Of a stretch of DNA of 40,315 nt, positions 17,568 through 25,200 are shown piece after piece. Made by a program: the position numbers and the translations under genes. Within the stretch, counting starts at the first letter, position 1. The number at the start of each line of letters is the position of its first letter. The DNA lies in assembly GCA_021775835.1 (NCBI GenBank), contig JAJFHC010000213.1, positions 1 to 40,315 of the forward strand, read 5' to 3'. This DNA is from Hyphomicrobiales bacterium (GTDB lineage: Bacteria; Pseudomonadota; Alphaproteobacteria; Rhizobiales; JAJFHC01). The notes beneath the pieces were generated by a model, which was not told the DNA's origin, made no database searches, and saw only the letters and a program-made list of their open reading frames with translations.

Positions 17568-17601
17568 CCGGTTCCCCGCAGAAGACGCCGCGGGGAACCG
17601 G
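17568..17601 (-). repeat. Strong intercistronic hairpin between rpsA and sppA
   Basis: CCGGTTCCCCGC (17568-17579) and GCGGGGAACCGG (17590-17601) form a perfect 12-bp stem with a 10-base loop. It begins 11 bases after the rpsA stop in the minus-strand transcript. An A-rich stretch follows rather than a T-run, so it is not a standard terminator. It more likely stabilises the rpsA mRNA end, or partly separates the highly expressed rpsA from sppA. Confidence 0.65.
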
Positions 17602-17612
17602 ATTATTGTCGC

Positions 17613-19352
17613 TTACTTGTCGTCTTCGCTCGCGCCTTCATCGTCACCGTCCTGCTGGGCACGGTTGAGGGCCGCTCCAAGGATATCGCCAAGCGAGGCG
17701 CCGCTGTCGGTCGAACCGTACTGGGCAACAGCCTCTTTCTCTTCGGCAATTTCCAGGGCTTTGATCGACACCGAGATCTTCCGTGCAGCACGGTCGAAAT
17801 TGGTGACGCGGGCATCGACCTTGTCGCCAACTGCAAAGCGTTCCGGACGCTGCTCTGACCGGTCACGGCTGAGGTCGGACCGTCGGACGAAGGCAGACAG
17901 GCCATGTTCTCCGATCGACACTTCGATACCATTGTCTTTGACGTCGGAGACTTCGCAGGTCACCACGGCACCGCGCCGCAGATCACCTGAGCTGTCTATC
18001 GGATCGCCGGCAAGCTGCTTGATGCCGAGGCTGATGCGTTCTTTTTCGGTATCCACATCCAGGACCACGGCTTTGACGATATCGCCCTTCTTGTAGTCGG
18101 CAATGGCTTCCTCGCCCGACCGTGTCCAGTCGAGATCGGAAAGATGAACCATGCCATCCACATCGCCGTCCAGACCAATGAACAGACCGAATTCGGTAAC
18201 GTTCTTGATCTCGCCTTCGACTTCCGTGCCTTGCGGGAAGCGGTCGGCAAACGACAGCCATGGGTTGTCCGAGCACTGCTTCAGACCCAGTGATATACGG
18301 CGTTTGCCACGGTCGACTTCGAGGACCATGACTTCGACCGCCTGACTGGTGGAAATGATCTTGCCAGGATGTACGTTTTTCTTGGTCCAGCTCATTTCGG
18401 AAACGTGCACCAGGCCCTCGATCCCTTCTTCCAGTTCGACGAATGCGCCGTAGTCGGTAATGTTGGTAACCGTACCGGTGAATTTCGCGCCATGCGGATA
18501 CTTGGCATCCACACCATCCCACGGATCGGCTTCGAGCTGCTTGATGCCCAGGCTGATACGTTGGGTTTCCGGATTGATCTTGATGATCTGCACGTTGACG
18601 GCCTGACCGATCGACAGGACGTCGCTTGGGTGGTTGACCCGGCGCCAGGCAATGTCCGTGACATGCAGGAGGCCGTCGATGCCGCCCAAGTCGACGAACG
18701 CACCATAATCGGTGATGTTCTTGACCACGCCTTCGACCACTTGACCTTCCTTGAGGTTCTGGACGATTTCATGGCGTTGTTCGGCACGGGTTTCCTCGAG
18801 CACGGCCCGGCGGGATACGACGATGTTGCCGCGCCGCTTGTCCATTTTCAGGATCTGGAACGGCTGCGGGATGTTCATCAGGGGCTGAACGTCCCGGATC
18901 GGGCGAATGTCCACCTGACTGCCAGGCAGGAAGGCAACGGCACCGTCCAGGTCGACCGTAAAGCCGCCCTTGACCCGTCCGAAGATGACACCTTCAACGC
19001 GTTCGTTGTCTTCGAAGGATTTTTCAAGCCGGATCCAGCTTTCCTCGCGGCGGGCTTTTTCCCGGCTGAGGACGGCTTCGCCCATGGCGTTTTCGATACG
19101 GTCCAGAAAGACTTCGACCTCGTCGCCGACGACGAGGACATTACCCTGACCGGGCGACTGGAATTCTTTAAGGGGAACACGGCCTTCTGTTTTCAGGCCG
19201 ACGTCGATAACTGCGAGATCGTTTTCGATGCTGATGATCGTACCTTTGATCACCGAGCCTTCTTGGGCTTCACCGCCGCCCATGGTCTCTTCGAGCATTG
19301 CGGCAAAGTCTTCGCGTGAGGGATTGAGGGTTTCAGAGTGAGTTTCAGACAT
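17613..19352 (-). CDS. rpsA: 30S ribosomal protein S1
   Basis: A 579-residue RNA-binding protein that brings mRNA to the 30S subunit. Six S1 domains can be followed at about residues 35, 118, 205, 290, 377 and 463. Domains 3 and 4 are nearly identical at their starts (NITDYGAFVDL and NITDYGAFVEL), as is normal for RpsA. The C-terminus is acidic (DGDDEGASEDDK). The start ATG follows AGGAG by 5 bases, and this SD lies inside a small hairpin. The cmk-rpsA order is standard in proteobacteria; cmk lies 225 bases upstream, leaving room for a separate rpsA promoter. Confidence 0.97.
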   Translation of the reverse strand: MSETHSETLNPSREDFAAMLEETMGGGEAQEGSVIKGTIISIENDLAVIDVGLKTEGRVPLKEFQSPGQGNVLVVGDEVEVFLDRIENAMGEAVLSREKARREESWIRLEKSFEDNERVEGVIFGRVKGGFTVDLDGAVAFLPGSQVDIRPIRDVQPLMNIPQPFQILKMDKRRGNIVVSRRAVLEETRAEQRHEIVQNLKEGQVVEGVVKNITDYGAFVDLGGIDGLLHVTDIAWRRVNHPSDVLSIGQAVNVQIIKINPETQRISLGIKQLEADPWDGVDAKYPHGAKFTGTVTNITDYGAFVELEEGIEGLVHVSEMSWTKKNVHPGKIISTSQAVEVMVLEVDRGKRRISLGLKQCSDNPWLSFADRFPQGTEVEGEIKNVTEFGLFIGLDGDVDGMVHLSDLDWTRSGEEAIADYKKGDIVKAVVLDVDTEKERISLGIKQLAGDPIDSSGDLRRGAVVTCEVSDVKDNGIEVSIGEHGLSAFVRRSDLSRDRSEQRPERFAVGDKVDARVTNFDRAARKISVSIKALEIAEEKEAVAQYGSTDSGASLGDILGAALNRAQQDGDDEGASEDDK

Positions 19353-19366
19353 TTAGGCTCCTAAAT
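19350..19366 (-). promoter_or_regulatory. RBS hairpin at the rpsA start
   Basis: In the minus-strand transcript ATTTAG-GAGC-CTAAAT (19366-19351) is a perfect 6-bp stem with a 4-base loop. It contains the AGGAG Shine-Dalgarno in arm and loop, and its 3' arm includes the AU of the start codon. Translation of rpsA could be gated by opening of this hairpin. S1 is known to regulate its own translation in E. coli, but through a different leader; the role here is inference. Confidence 0.4.
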
Positions 19367-19577
19367 ACGATGTTCTGTTTCGGGCCAGCGGTTGGTTCCG
19401 CAGGTCTTCCCGCGTTGCCGCACATGACAGGTGAACGCCAAAAGGGACAACAACACGGGCATATTCAGACGTGCCGCCGTGCGAAGGCATGCTCTTATGA
19501 TTGCAAAGACAGGCTTTCGTTCTGGAAGCACAAAACAGGCACGCCCCAAAAGGACCGCACCCGGCTCGTTCATTCGT

Positions 19578-20195
19578 TCATCGTCCGTCGATTCTGGCGA
19601 CGGCTGCTTCGAACGCCGTTTCTATATCCAAATTTGTTGTATCGAGCAAGTGCGCATCATCGGCTTTTATCATCGGCGACGCTTCTCTTTCCCGGTCTCT
19701 CCGGTCCCGGGCTTCGATGTCTGCGAGCACGTCTTCCTTGCGCACCGATCCGTCGACGGCGGCAAGCTCAAGGTAACGGCGGTGTGCACGCGCTTCCGTA
19801 TCAGCCGTTACGAACAGTTTTGCGTCGGCATAGGGACAGACGACGGTGCCGATGTCACGGCCATCGAGAACCGCGCCGGGAGGGTGGGCTGCATAGTCGC
19901 GCTGGAAGTCCAGAATGGCCGAACGAACTTCGGGAATTGCGGCGACCACGGACGCTGCGGCGGAAACCGCCGGTGTTCGCAAGGAGCCGGCGGGAATTCT
20001 GGCGGGATCGAGGTTTCGGGCGGCCTTCAGGGCATCATCGGTGTCGGCCGGATCGCCTCCTGCCTCAAGCACATCGAAGGCTACCGCTCTGTACAGGGAT
20101 CCGGTGTCCAGATGTCTCAGGCCGTAATGGGCGGCAAGTTTCTTGGCAAGCGTGCCTTTGCCGGATGCCGCCGGCCCGTCGATCGCAATGATCAT
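19578..20195 (-). CDS. cmk: Cytidylate kinase
   Basis: A 205-residue P-loop kinase that phosphorylates CMP and dCMP. The P-loop is GPAASGKGT at residues 7-15. [12 protein letters not shown] is the CMP-binding region, [20 protein letters not shown] is the central motif, and RRYLEL with [12 protein letters not shown] forms the lid. It is slightly shorter than E. coli Cmk (about 225). The start ATG overlaps the aroA stop by 4 bases, so it is translationally coupled; aroA-cmk-rpsA is a widely conserved order. Confidence 0.96.
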   Translation of the reverse strand: MIIAIDGPAASGKGTLAKKLAAHYGLRHLDTGSLYRAVAFDVLEAGGDPADTDDALKAARNLDPARIPAGSLRTPAVSAAASVVAAIPEVRSAILDFQRDYAAHPPGAVLDGRDIGTVVCPYADAKLFVTADTEARAHRRYLELAAVDGSVRKEDVLADIEARDRRDREREASPMIKADDAHLLDTTNLDIETAFEAAVARIDGR

Positions 20196-21607
20196 GATCG
20201 ACCCTCCTCAAAGGCCTCAAGCCGCGCCCCTGCGCCGGTCATGAGCGGAATGAATTCTGGAAAACTGGTCGCAATCATTGCGATATCATCCACTTTTACG
20301 GGGTTTTGCGCCCCTAGGCCCAAAACCAGAAAGGCCATGGCAATGCGATGGTCGAAGTGAGTTTCGACAGTACCGCCGCCACGGACCCGGGCCGATCCAG
20401 TGACGATCAGATCGTTTTCGCCCGCCTGATAATCGACTCCGCAGGCCGTCAGCCCGTCGGCGACCGCCGCGAGCCGGTCGCTTTCCTTGACCCGCAATTC
20501 GTCCAGACCCTTCATGTGCGTGGGGCCTTCTGCGAATGCCGCCGCAGCGGCCAGCACGGGATACTCGTCGATCATCGATGGCGCGCGTTCGGCTGGAACA
20601 GTGACGCCGTGTAGCCGGGAGGATCGCACCCTCAGGTCGCCCAGCGGCTCGCCGTTTTCATCCCGGGCGTTGGTGATCTCGATCGATGCGCCCATCTCAA
20701 TCAGCGTGTCGACCAGGCCGCGCCGGGTGGCGTTCATCATCACGCCGGGCAGGGTTATGTCGGAATCTGCCGTGATCAGGGCGGCAACGATGGCGAAGGC
20801 GGCGGAGCTCGGATCCGCAGGAACCGTGACCACTCCCGGACGCAATTCGGTCTCGCCTTCAAGCGTAATCAGGCGTCCCTCGTCGGTTGTCTCGATGTTC
20901 AGGATCGCGCCAAAATGTCGCAGCATGCGTTCGGTATGATCCCGTGTCGCTTCCGGCTCGATCACTTGGGTTCTGCCGGGCACGTTGAGCCCGGCCAGCA
21001 GGACCGCCGATTTCACCTGAGCGGATGGCATTGGCAGACGGTAGGTAATCGGCATCGGGTCCCGTGCGCCGGTTATGGTCAGGGGCAGACGGTCATGGGT
21101 TGCCGCATCGATCCGGGCGCCGATCTCACGCATGGGATCGAGTATCCGGCCCATCGGCCGGCCGCACAGGGAATGGTCGCCGGTAAACCGTGTCGTGATC
21201 GGGTGGCTTGACGCGATTCCCATGGCAAGGCGCACTCCGGTGCCGGAATTGCCGAAGTCGATATCGCCGTCAGGTTCAGCAAGCGCTCCTGTTCCCGGCC
21301 CGTAAACCAGCCATCGGCCATCGGCCTGGCGCTCTATCTGTGCGCCAAAGGCCCTCATGGCACTGGCGGTGGCCAGCACATCGTCGGACTCCAGCAGACC
21401 GGCGATGGCGCTCTCGCCCATCGCCAGGCTGGACAACATCAGCGCACGATGGGATATCGATTTGTCGCCGGGAATGACGAAAGAGCCCGACAAGCCTTCG
21501 CTGTGGTGGGCGGTGCAGGGAATGGGGGTGCTCAAGGGTCTGGTCGATCCGTCAAAGGGGATGATGGCGTGCGGGTGCTCTCTATCATGCCCGTGCAGAG
21601 GTGTCAC
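20192..21607 (-). CDS. aroA: 3-phosphoshikimate 1-carboxyvinyltransferase (EPSP synthase)
   Basis: It transfers enolpyruvate from PEP to shikimate 3-phosphate in aromatic amino acid synthesis. Visible motifs are [15 protein letters not shown] (PEP/S3P lysine and arginine), [27 protein letters not shown] and [15 protein letters not shown]. The GNSGTGVRL form resembles class II-type enzymes, but with glycine where the glyphosate-tolerant CP4 enzyme has alanine, so sensitivity is likely (inference). The N-terminus is uncertain: the frame is open to a GTG at 21709, GTG 21607 gives 471 residues, and TTG 21535 gives 447, nearest the family size. None has a good SD. The promoter must lie between here and the divergent gene at 21753. 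Confidence 0.93.
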   Translation of the reverse strand: MTPLHGHDREHPHAIIPFDGSTRPLSTPIPCTAHHSEGLSGSFVIPGDKSISHRALMLSSLAMGESAIAGLLESDDVLATASAMRAFGAQIERQADGRWLVYGPGTGALAEPDGDIDFGNSGTGVRLAMGIASSHPITTRFTGDHSLCGRPMGRILDPMREIGARIDAATHDRLPLTITGARDPMPITYRLPMPSAQVKSAVLLAGLNVPGRTQVIEPEATRDHTERMLRHFGAILNIETTDEGRLITLEGETELRPGVVTVPADPSSAAFAIVAALITADSDITLPGVMMNATRRGLVDTLIEMGASIEITNARDENGEPLGDLRVRSSRLHGVTVPAERAPSMIDEYPVLAAAAAFAEGPTHMKGLDELRVKESDRLAAVADGLTACGVDYQAGENDLIVTGSARVRGGGTVETHFDHRIAMAFLVLGLGAQNPVKVDDIAMIATSFPEFIPLMTGAGARLEAFEEGRS

Positions 21608-21752
21608 GAACCACCGGACCGCAGAAATGCCCGATTTTGCATTCAGGACACGATCACACGGCATCAAGTGGAATGCCGCACATTTTGTTTTTGACAGCAG
21701 GCGTTTCACATGGCAATGGGATGCCCGATTGATAGATCGGAGATTTAGAGGC

Positions 21753-22172
21753 GTGGCAAAACCTGAACTCGGAACAAAACGGCAGTGCGGCGGCTGCAGT
21801 GCAAAGTTTTATGATCTCAACCGGGACCCGATCCTGTGTCCCAAGTGCGAAACCCTATTCGAGCCGGTTGTTGTTGCGACGAGATCTGCGCGTGCCCCTG
21901 CACCCGTGGCCCCGGTCCCAAAGAAAGCTGAAGTGGTCGAAGAGACAGTAGAGGCCACACCGGACAACGTCGAAGTCGTCAGTCTGGAAGACGTCGAATC
22001 AACGGATGAAGAAATCCCTGAGATTGAAGACGTTGTGCTGGTTGACGACGATGACGATGAGGATCTTGAATCCGACGAATCCGATACGTTTATCGAAGAC
22101 GACGACGATGGCGACCCGAACGTTTCTGACATCCTGGGCACCGACATCCCGTCCACCAAGGAAGAAAGCTGA
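21753..22172 (+). CDS. TIGR02300 family protein (zinc-ribbon plus acidic tail)
   Basis: A 139-residue protein of a small family known to me only from alphaproteobacteria. The start is a GTG preceded by AGAGG, giving [22 protein letters not shown]. Two CxxC pairs (residues about 12-15 and 32-35, CGGC and CPKC) form a zinc-ribbon-like knuckle with [13 protein letters not shown] between. The C-terminal 60 residues are extremely acidic, with runs of Asp ([15 protein letters not shown] and EDDDDGDP). Function is unknown. It is divergent from aroA with about 145 bases between, a usual alphaproteobacterial arrangement. Confidence 0.9.
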   Translation: MAKPELGTKRQCGGCSAKFYDLNRDPILCPKCETLFEPVVVATRSARAPAPVAPVPKKAEVVEETVEATPDNVEVVSLEDVESTDEEIPEIEDVVLVDDDDDEDLESDESDTFIEDDDDGDPNVSDILGTDIPSTKEES

Positions 22173-22300
22173 ACTAATTCGGCTCTAAGCACCATTGAGG
22201 TGCAAGTTTCGCTTGATCGCGGGCGTTCGTCGCCCTAGGTTCAGCGCCGCCGGCCCCACCCCCATGCGGGCGCCGGTATCAGGAACAAGACAAAGTCAAA

Positions 22301-22376
<76 letters not shown>

Positions 22377-22384
22377 GATTTTTA

Positions 22385-22422
22385 AACGGGTTAGCGGAAC
22401 ACCTCCGCTGACCCGTTTTTTG
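22385..22422 (+). terminator. Rho-independent terminator after tRNA-Ala
   Basis: A 14-bp stem (AACGGGTTAGCGGA / TCCGCTGACCCGTT, one G-T pair) with a 5-base loop is followed by a T-rich run. It ends the tRNA transcript. On the other strand only three Ts follow the stem, so it would be weak for the minus-strand ORF that ends nearby. Confidence 0.92.
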
Positions 22423-22517
22423 TTTAGTAAACCTATAGCTGAGCAATCTCGATGACCTGGCCGCAGGACGCAACAAGGTCACCTAAAGGGGTGTAGGCCC
22501 AGTTCCCACAGCACAGG

Positions 22518-22700
22518 TCAAGCGCGCCTGAAGCTTTGGAGTTGACTGTCCAAACACTCGTCGATGAAATCGAGTCTGAGAGGACAAAAAGATCGATCAC
22601 AGGCATGTTGCCTGCGACACTGTTCTTGTGTCTGGTCGACGGATACTGACTTGCCGACCTCGGCGCAAACAGGGCGTGGTGATGCAAACAATTTGAACAT
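22518..22700 (-). CDS. Small ORF of unknown function under a perfect FNR/FixK box
   Basis: A 60-codon frame starting MFKLFASPRPVCAEVGKS and ending at TGA 22518; I do not recognise it. Its support is the control region. AGGAGG is 8 bases before the ATG, and TTGATCAGGATCAA (22752-22765) is a perfect FNR/FixK site. TAGAGT lies where the -10 should be if the site is centred at -41.5. The protein has four cysteines. A second frame (starting TTG 22705 or ATG 22606) runs on to TAG 22433 through ALDLCCGNWAYTPLGDLVASC. The real product could therefore be a frameshifted or decayed longer gene of about 90 residues. Expression in low oxygen is inferred. Confidence 0.45.
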   Translation of the reverse strand: MFKLFASPRPVCAEVGKSVSVDQTQEQCRRQHACDRSFCPLRLDFIDECLDSQLQSFRRA

Positions 22701-22723
22701 TTCAAGTTCCTCCTGACGGTTTG

Positions 22724-22765
22724 ACTCTAAGGCGGGGAGTCCAGGAGCGGTTTGATCAGGATCAA
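22724..22765 (-). promoter_or_regulatory. FNR/FixK-dependent promoter, class II geometry
   Basis: TTGAT-N4-ATCAA is matched 10/10 at 22752-22765. On the minus strand a TAGAGT hexamer at 22729-22724 fits a -10 box. A start near 22717 would put the FNR site at exactly -41.5, the classic activating position. AGGAGG and the ATG at 22700 follow directly. The site is 133 bases upstream of the divergent GNAT gene and might also influence it. Confidence 0.65.
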
Positions 22766-22891
22766 GAAACTCGATGATCGACGCCAAATGCCCTGGGTTT
22801 GCGGGTAAACAGGCATCAGAGAATGGAATAGTATCGGCCCACCGGTCAGAGACGGCCGCCCCTAAGATTGCCTGCCCTGGAGATGTCATCG

Positions 22892-23413
22892 ATGTTTGAT
22901 CGTCAACCTGTATTGAATAGCGAAGGGATCGAACTGAGACCGCTGCGTGCAGACGACTATCCCGGTCTGTATGAGGTGGCGGCGGATCCGCTTCTCTGGG
23001 AACAACGTCCGGCGAAGAATCGTCACGAGGAACCAGAGTTCAGGATCTTTTTTGACCAGGCCCCGGCATCGGGCGGGACACTGGTCGTGATTGATTCCAA
23101 CGAGGACAGGATCATCGGCTCATCGCGTTTTCATGGATACGACGAAGCCGCACGCGCCGTCGAAATAGGATGGACGTTCCTGGCAAGGTCGCACTGGGGA
23201 GGGGCCTGCAACCGGGAAGTCAAGCATCTCATGCTCAAACACGCCTTCAGATTTGTGGACGCTGTCAGGTTTCTGGTGGGGCCTGACAACATTCGGTCAC
23301 AACGGGCCGTTGAAAAGATCGGTGGGGTTCGCGCAGGCGTCAGACCCGATGCCAGCGGACGGGAGAGTTACTTGTACGAACTAACGGCAATCGCCTACGC
23401 CCAGGGACGGTAG
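22892..23413 (+). CDS. GNAT family N-acetyltransferase (RimJ/RimL type)
   Basis: A 173-residue acetyltransferase. It begins LNSEGIELRPLRADDYPGLYEVAADPLLWEQ, the usual RimJ/RimL-like entry. The IIGSSRF strand, VEIGWTFLARSHWGGACNREVK (acetyl-CoA pyrophosphate loop region) and VGPDNIRSQRAVEKIGGVRAG (motif B with the conserved N-x-x-S-x-x-A-x-E-K-x-G) follow. The substrate is unknown. ATG 22892 is chosen because GGAG lies 9 bases upstream; ATG 22883 is too close to it. It stands alone, divergent from the FNR-controlled ORF. The 219 bases after it hold no gene. Confidence 0.85.
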   Translation: MFDRQPVLNSEGIELRPLRADDYPGLYEVAADPLLWEQRPAKNRHEEPEFRIFFDQAPASGGTLVVIDSNEDRIIGSSRFHGYDEAARAVEIGWTFLARSHWGGACNREVKHLMLKHAFRFVDAVRFLVGPDNIRSQRAVEKIGGVRAGVRPDASGRESYLYELTAIAYAQGR

Positions 23414-23542
23414 CGGGCGGTGGTCCGAGAGCCCGACTTGCCGTCTCGTAGCGAAAAATTGATCCCATTGCTCCTGCCGCCATGTCTATAAACAGACGCC
23501 TTTGAATCGCCATGCGATACGGCTTAATGTGGTGTTCAGAGT

Positions 23543-23571
23543 TTGAAGAGGCATGACATTCTGCATTTATT
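23543..23571 (+). promoter_or_regulatory. Candidate promoter of the type III PKS operon
   Basis: TTGAAG (23543-23548), a 17-base spacer and TTTATT (23566-23571) lie 62 bases before the PKS start. This is the best of several weak candidates in the 219-base gap after the GNAT gene. Confidence 0.35.
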
Positions 23572-23632
23572 GGTCGACGCCGCCGCGGGGCATTGATCAT
23601 AGCTGTCACCCATTCCGCCCATAGGAAACTAT

Positions 23633-24691
23633 ATGCCAATATTTCTGAACGGCCTTGCCACCGCTGTGCCGCCTCACGAACTTCCGCAAAATCTTGTGCT
23701 CGAAAACGCCCGCAGAATTCTGGGACCTCGCTACGCCCAGTTCGAAAGTATGGCCAAGACGTTCCAGACCGCCGGTGTCGAGAAGCGCTATTCCATGGCC
23801 CCGTTCGAATGGTTCGAGGAACCCAAGAACTGGCCGGAAAGAAACGCGCTCTACCTGACCGGCGCCAAGGATCTGTTCATCAATGCCGCAACCGCCGCCC
23901 TTGAAAGCGCCGGCCTGCAGGCCTCGCAGATTGACACGGTGGTGACGATCTCGTCGACCGGTGTTGCCACGCCGACCATTGAGGCCCTGGCCTGGAAGCA
24001 GATGGGTTTCAGAACGGATGTGCGCCGGATCCCGGTCTTCGGACTGGGCTGCGCTGGCGGGGTCTCGGGCATGGCCATCGCCCAGGCCCAGGCCGAAGCG
24101 CGCCCTGGCTCCCATGTCCTGGTTGTGGCCCTCGAAGCGTGCACCCTGTCGTTCCGCTCCGACCGACTGCAAAAGGCCGACATCATCGCAACCGTCCTGT
24201 TCGGTGACGGCGCTGCGGCGGCGATCCTGTCGACGGAACGCACGGACAACGACTTGCCGACTGTTGAACTGGAAGCCGGGCAGGAAGAGCTGTGGTCGGA
24301 TACACTGGCCATCATGGGGTGGGACGTCGACGAGGCCGGCCTTGGTGTGATATTCGACCGCTCGATTCCGACTTTTGCCAAGGATCATTTCGCCGAAGCC
24401 ACCGACAAGGCGATTGGCCGGGCCGGCATCGCGCGCCCGGAGATTGACCGGTTTGTCTGCCATCCCGGCGGCGCCAAAGTTGTCGAGGCCCTTGAAGAAG
24501 CCCTGGACCTGCCCGACCGCAGTTTGGATGAGGAACGCACTGTATTGCGTGACTACGGCAACATGTCGGCCCCCACCGTCCTGTTTGTGTTGAAGCGTGT
24601 CCTGGAAAACATGCACACCGGCCGGATGGCCATGTGTGCCTTAGGGCCCGGGTTCACCGCATCGTTTCTGCCCATGACGGTGAGTGCCTGA
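23633..24691 (+). CDS. Type III polyketide synthase (chalcone/stilbene synthase family)
   Basis: A 352-residue homodimeric ketosynthase that condenses an acyl-CoA starter with malonyl-CoA units. The catalytic triad is visible: C140 in GLGCAGGVSG, H277 in FVCHPGGAK and N310 in YGNMSAPTVLFVL. The C-terminal GPGFTASFL loop is the family signature. Bacterial homologues with this sequence type make alkylpyrones or alkylresorcinols from long-chain acyl-CoAs. The product here is inferred from family and neighbours, not read from sequence. AGGA lies 7 bases before the ATG. The next gene begins 2 bases after the stop, and it heads a four-gene operon with an ICMT-like methyltransferase, an RND exporter and a secreted protein. 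Confidence 0.93.
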   Translation: MPIFLNGLATAVPPHELPQNLVLENARRILGPRYAQFESMAKTFQTAGVEKRYSMAPFEWFEEPKNWPERNALYLTGAKDLFINAATAALESAGLQASQIDTVVTISSTGVATPTIEALAWKQMGFRTDVRRIPVFGLGCAGGVSGMAIAQAQAEARPGSHVLVVALEACTLSFRSDRLQKADIIATVLFGDGAAAAILSTERTDNDLPTVELEAGQEELWSDTLAIMGWDVDEAGLGVIFDRSIPTFAKDHFAEATDKAIGRAGIARPEIDRFVCHPGGAKVVEALEEALDLPDRSLDEERTVLRDYGNMSAPTVLFVLKRVLENMHTGRMAMCALGPGFTASFLPMTVSA

Positions 24692-24693
24692 AT

Positions 24694-25200
24694 ATGCCGG
24701 AGTTATCTGTTCCAGCCCTTCTCTTTCTTTCGTTCATCGTCGTCCAGCGGCTGGCAGAACTGGCGCTGGCGAAGCGCAACACGGCGCGTTTGCTCGAGCG
24801 TGGTGCTGTTGAAATCGGCGCATCCCATTATCCCCTGATCGTTGTTCTGCACACCGGCTGGGTGCTTGCTCTGATCTATTTTGGATACGGCCAGGCTCTG
24901 TCCATGCCCTGGCTCGTCGCTTATGCTGCCTTGCAGGTGATGCGCGTCTGGATTCTTGCAAGCCTTGGCGAACGCTGGACCACACGCATCATTGTTCTTG
25001 ACGAACCGCTGGTGCGGGCCGGCCCGTTCGCGTTTCTGCGTCATCCCAATTACGTCCTTGTAGTGGCTGAGATTTTTGTGGCCCCCATGGTGCTGGGCCT
25101 GTTCTGGGTGGCGGTTGTCTTTTCCGTGTTGAACGCCGCCATGCTGACCCTGAGGATCTCGGTCGAGGAGCGAGCGTTAAAACCCATGCGATCCGAATGA
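24694..25200 (+). CDS. Isoprenylcysteine carboxyl methyltransferase (ICMT)-like membrane O-methyltransferase
   Basis: A 168-residue integral membrane methyltransferase with about four or five hydrophobic helices. The SAM-binding signature GPFAFLRHPNY (residues about 110-120) and the C-terminal glutamate pair in ISVEERAL are those of the ICMT/YpbQ family. In Bacillus subtilis the homologue BpsB lies next to the type III PKS BpsA and methylates its alkylpyrones, so methyl-ether formation on the PKS product is the likely role here. ATG 24694 is taken because it directly follows the PKS stop; the frame is open further upstream. Its stop overlaps the exporter's ATG by 4 bases. Confidence 0.88.
   Translation: MPELSVPALLFLSFIVVQRLAELALAKRNTARLLERGAVEIGASHYPLIVVLHTGWVLALIYFGYGQALSMPWLVAYAALQVMRVWILASLGERWTTRIIVLDEPLVRAGPFAFLRHPNYVLVVAEIFVAPMVLGLFWVAVVFSVLNAAMLTLRISVEERALKPMRSE

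Noticed and set aside
18369..19319. 316-codon plus-strand frame rich in Asp and Phe
   Set aside because: Antisense to rpsA; the composition mirrors the S1 repeats on the other strand.
23606..24616. 336-codon minus-strand frame
   Set aside because: Antisense to the type III PKS with its complete catalytic triad; no domain visible.
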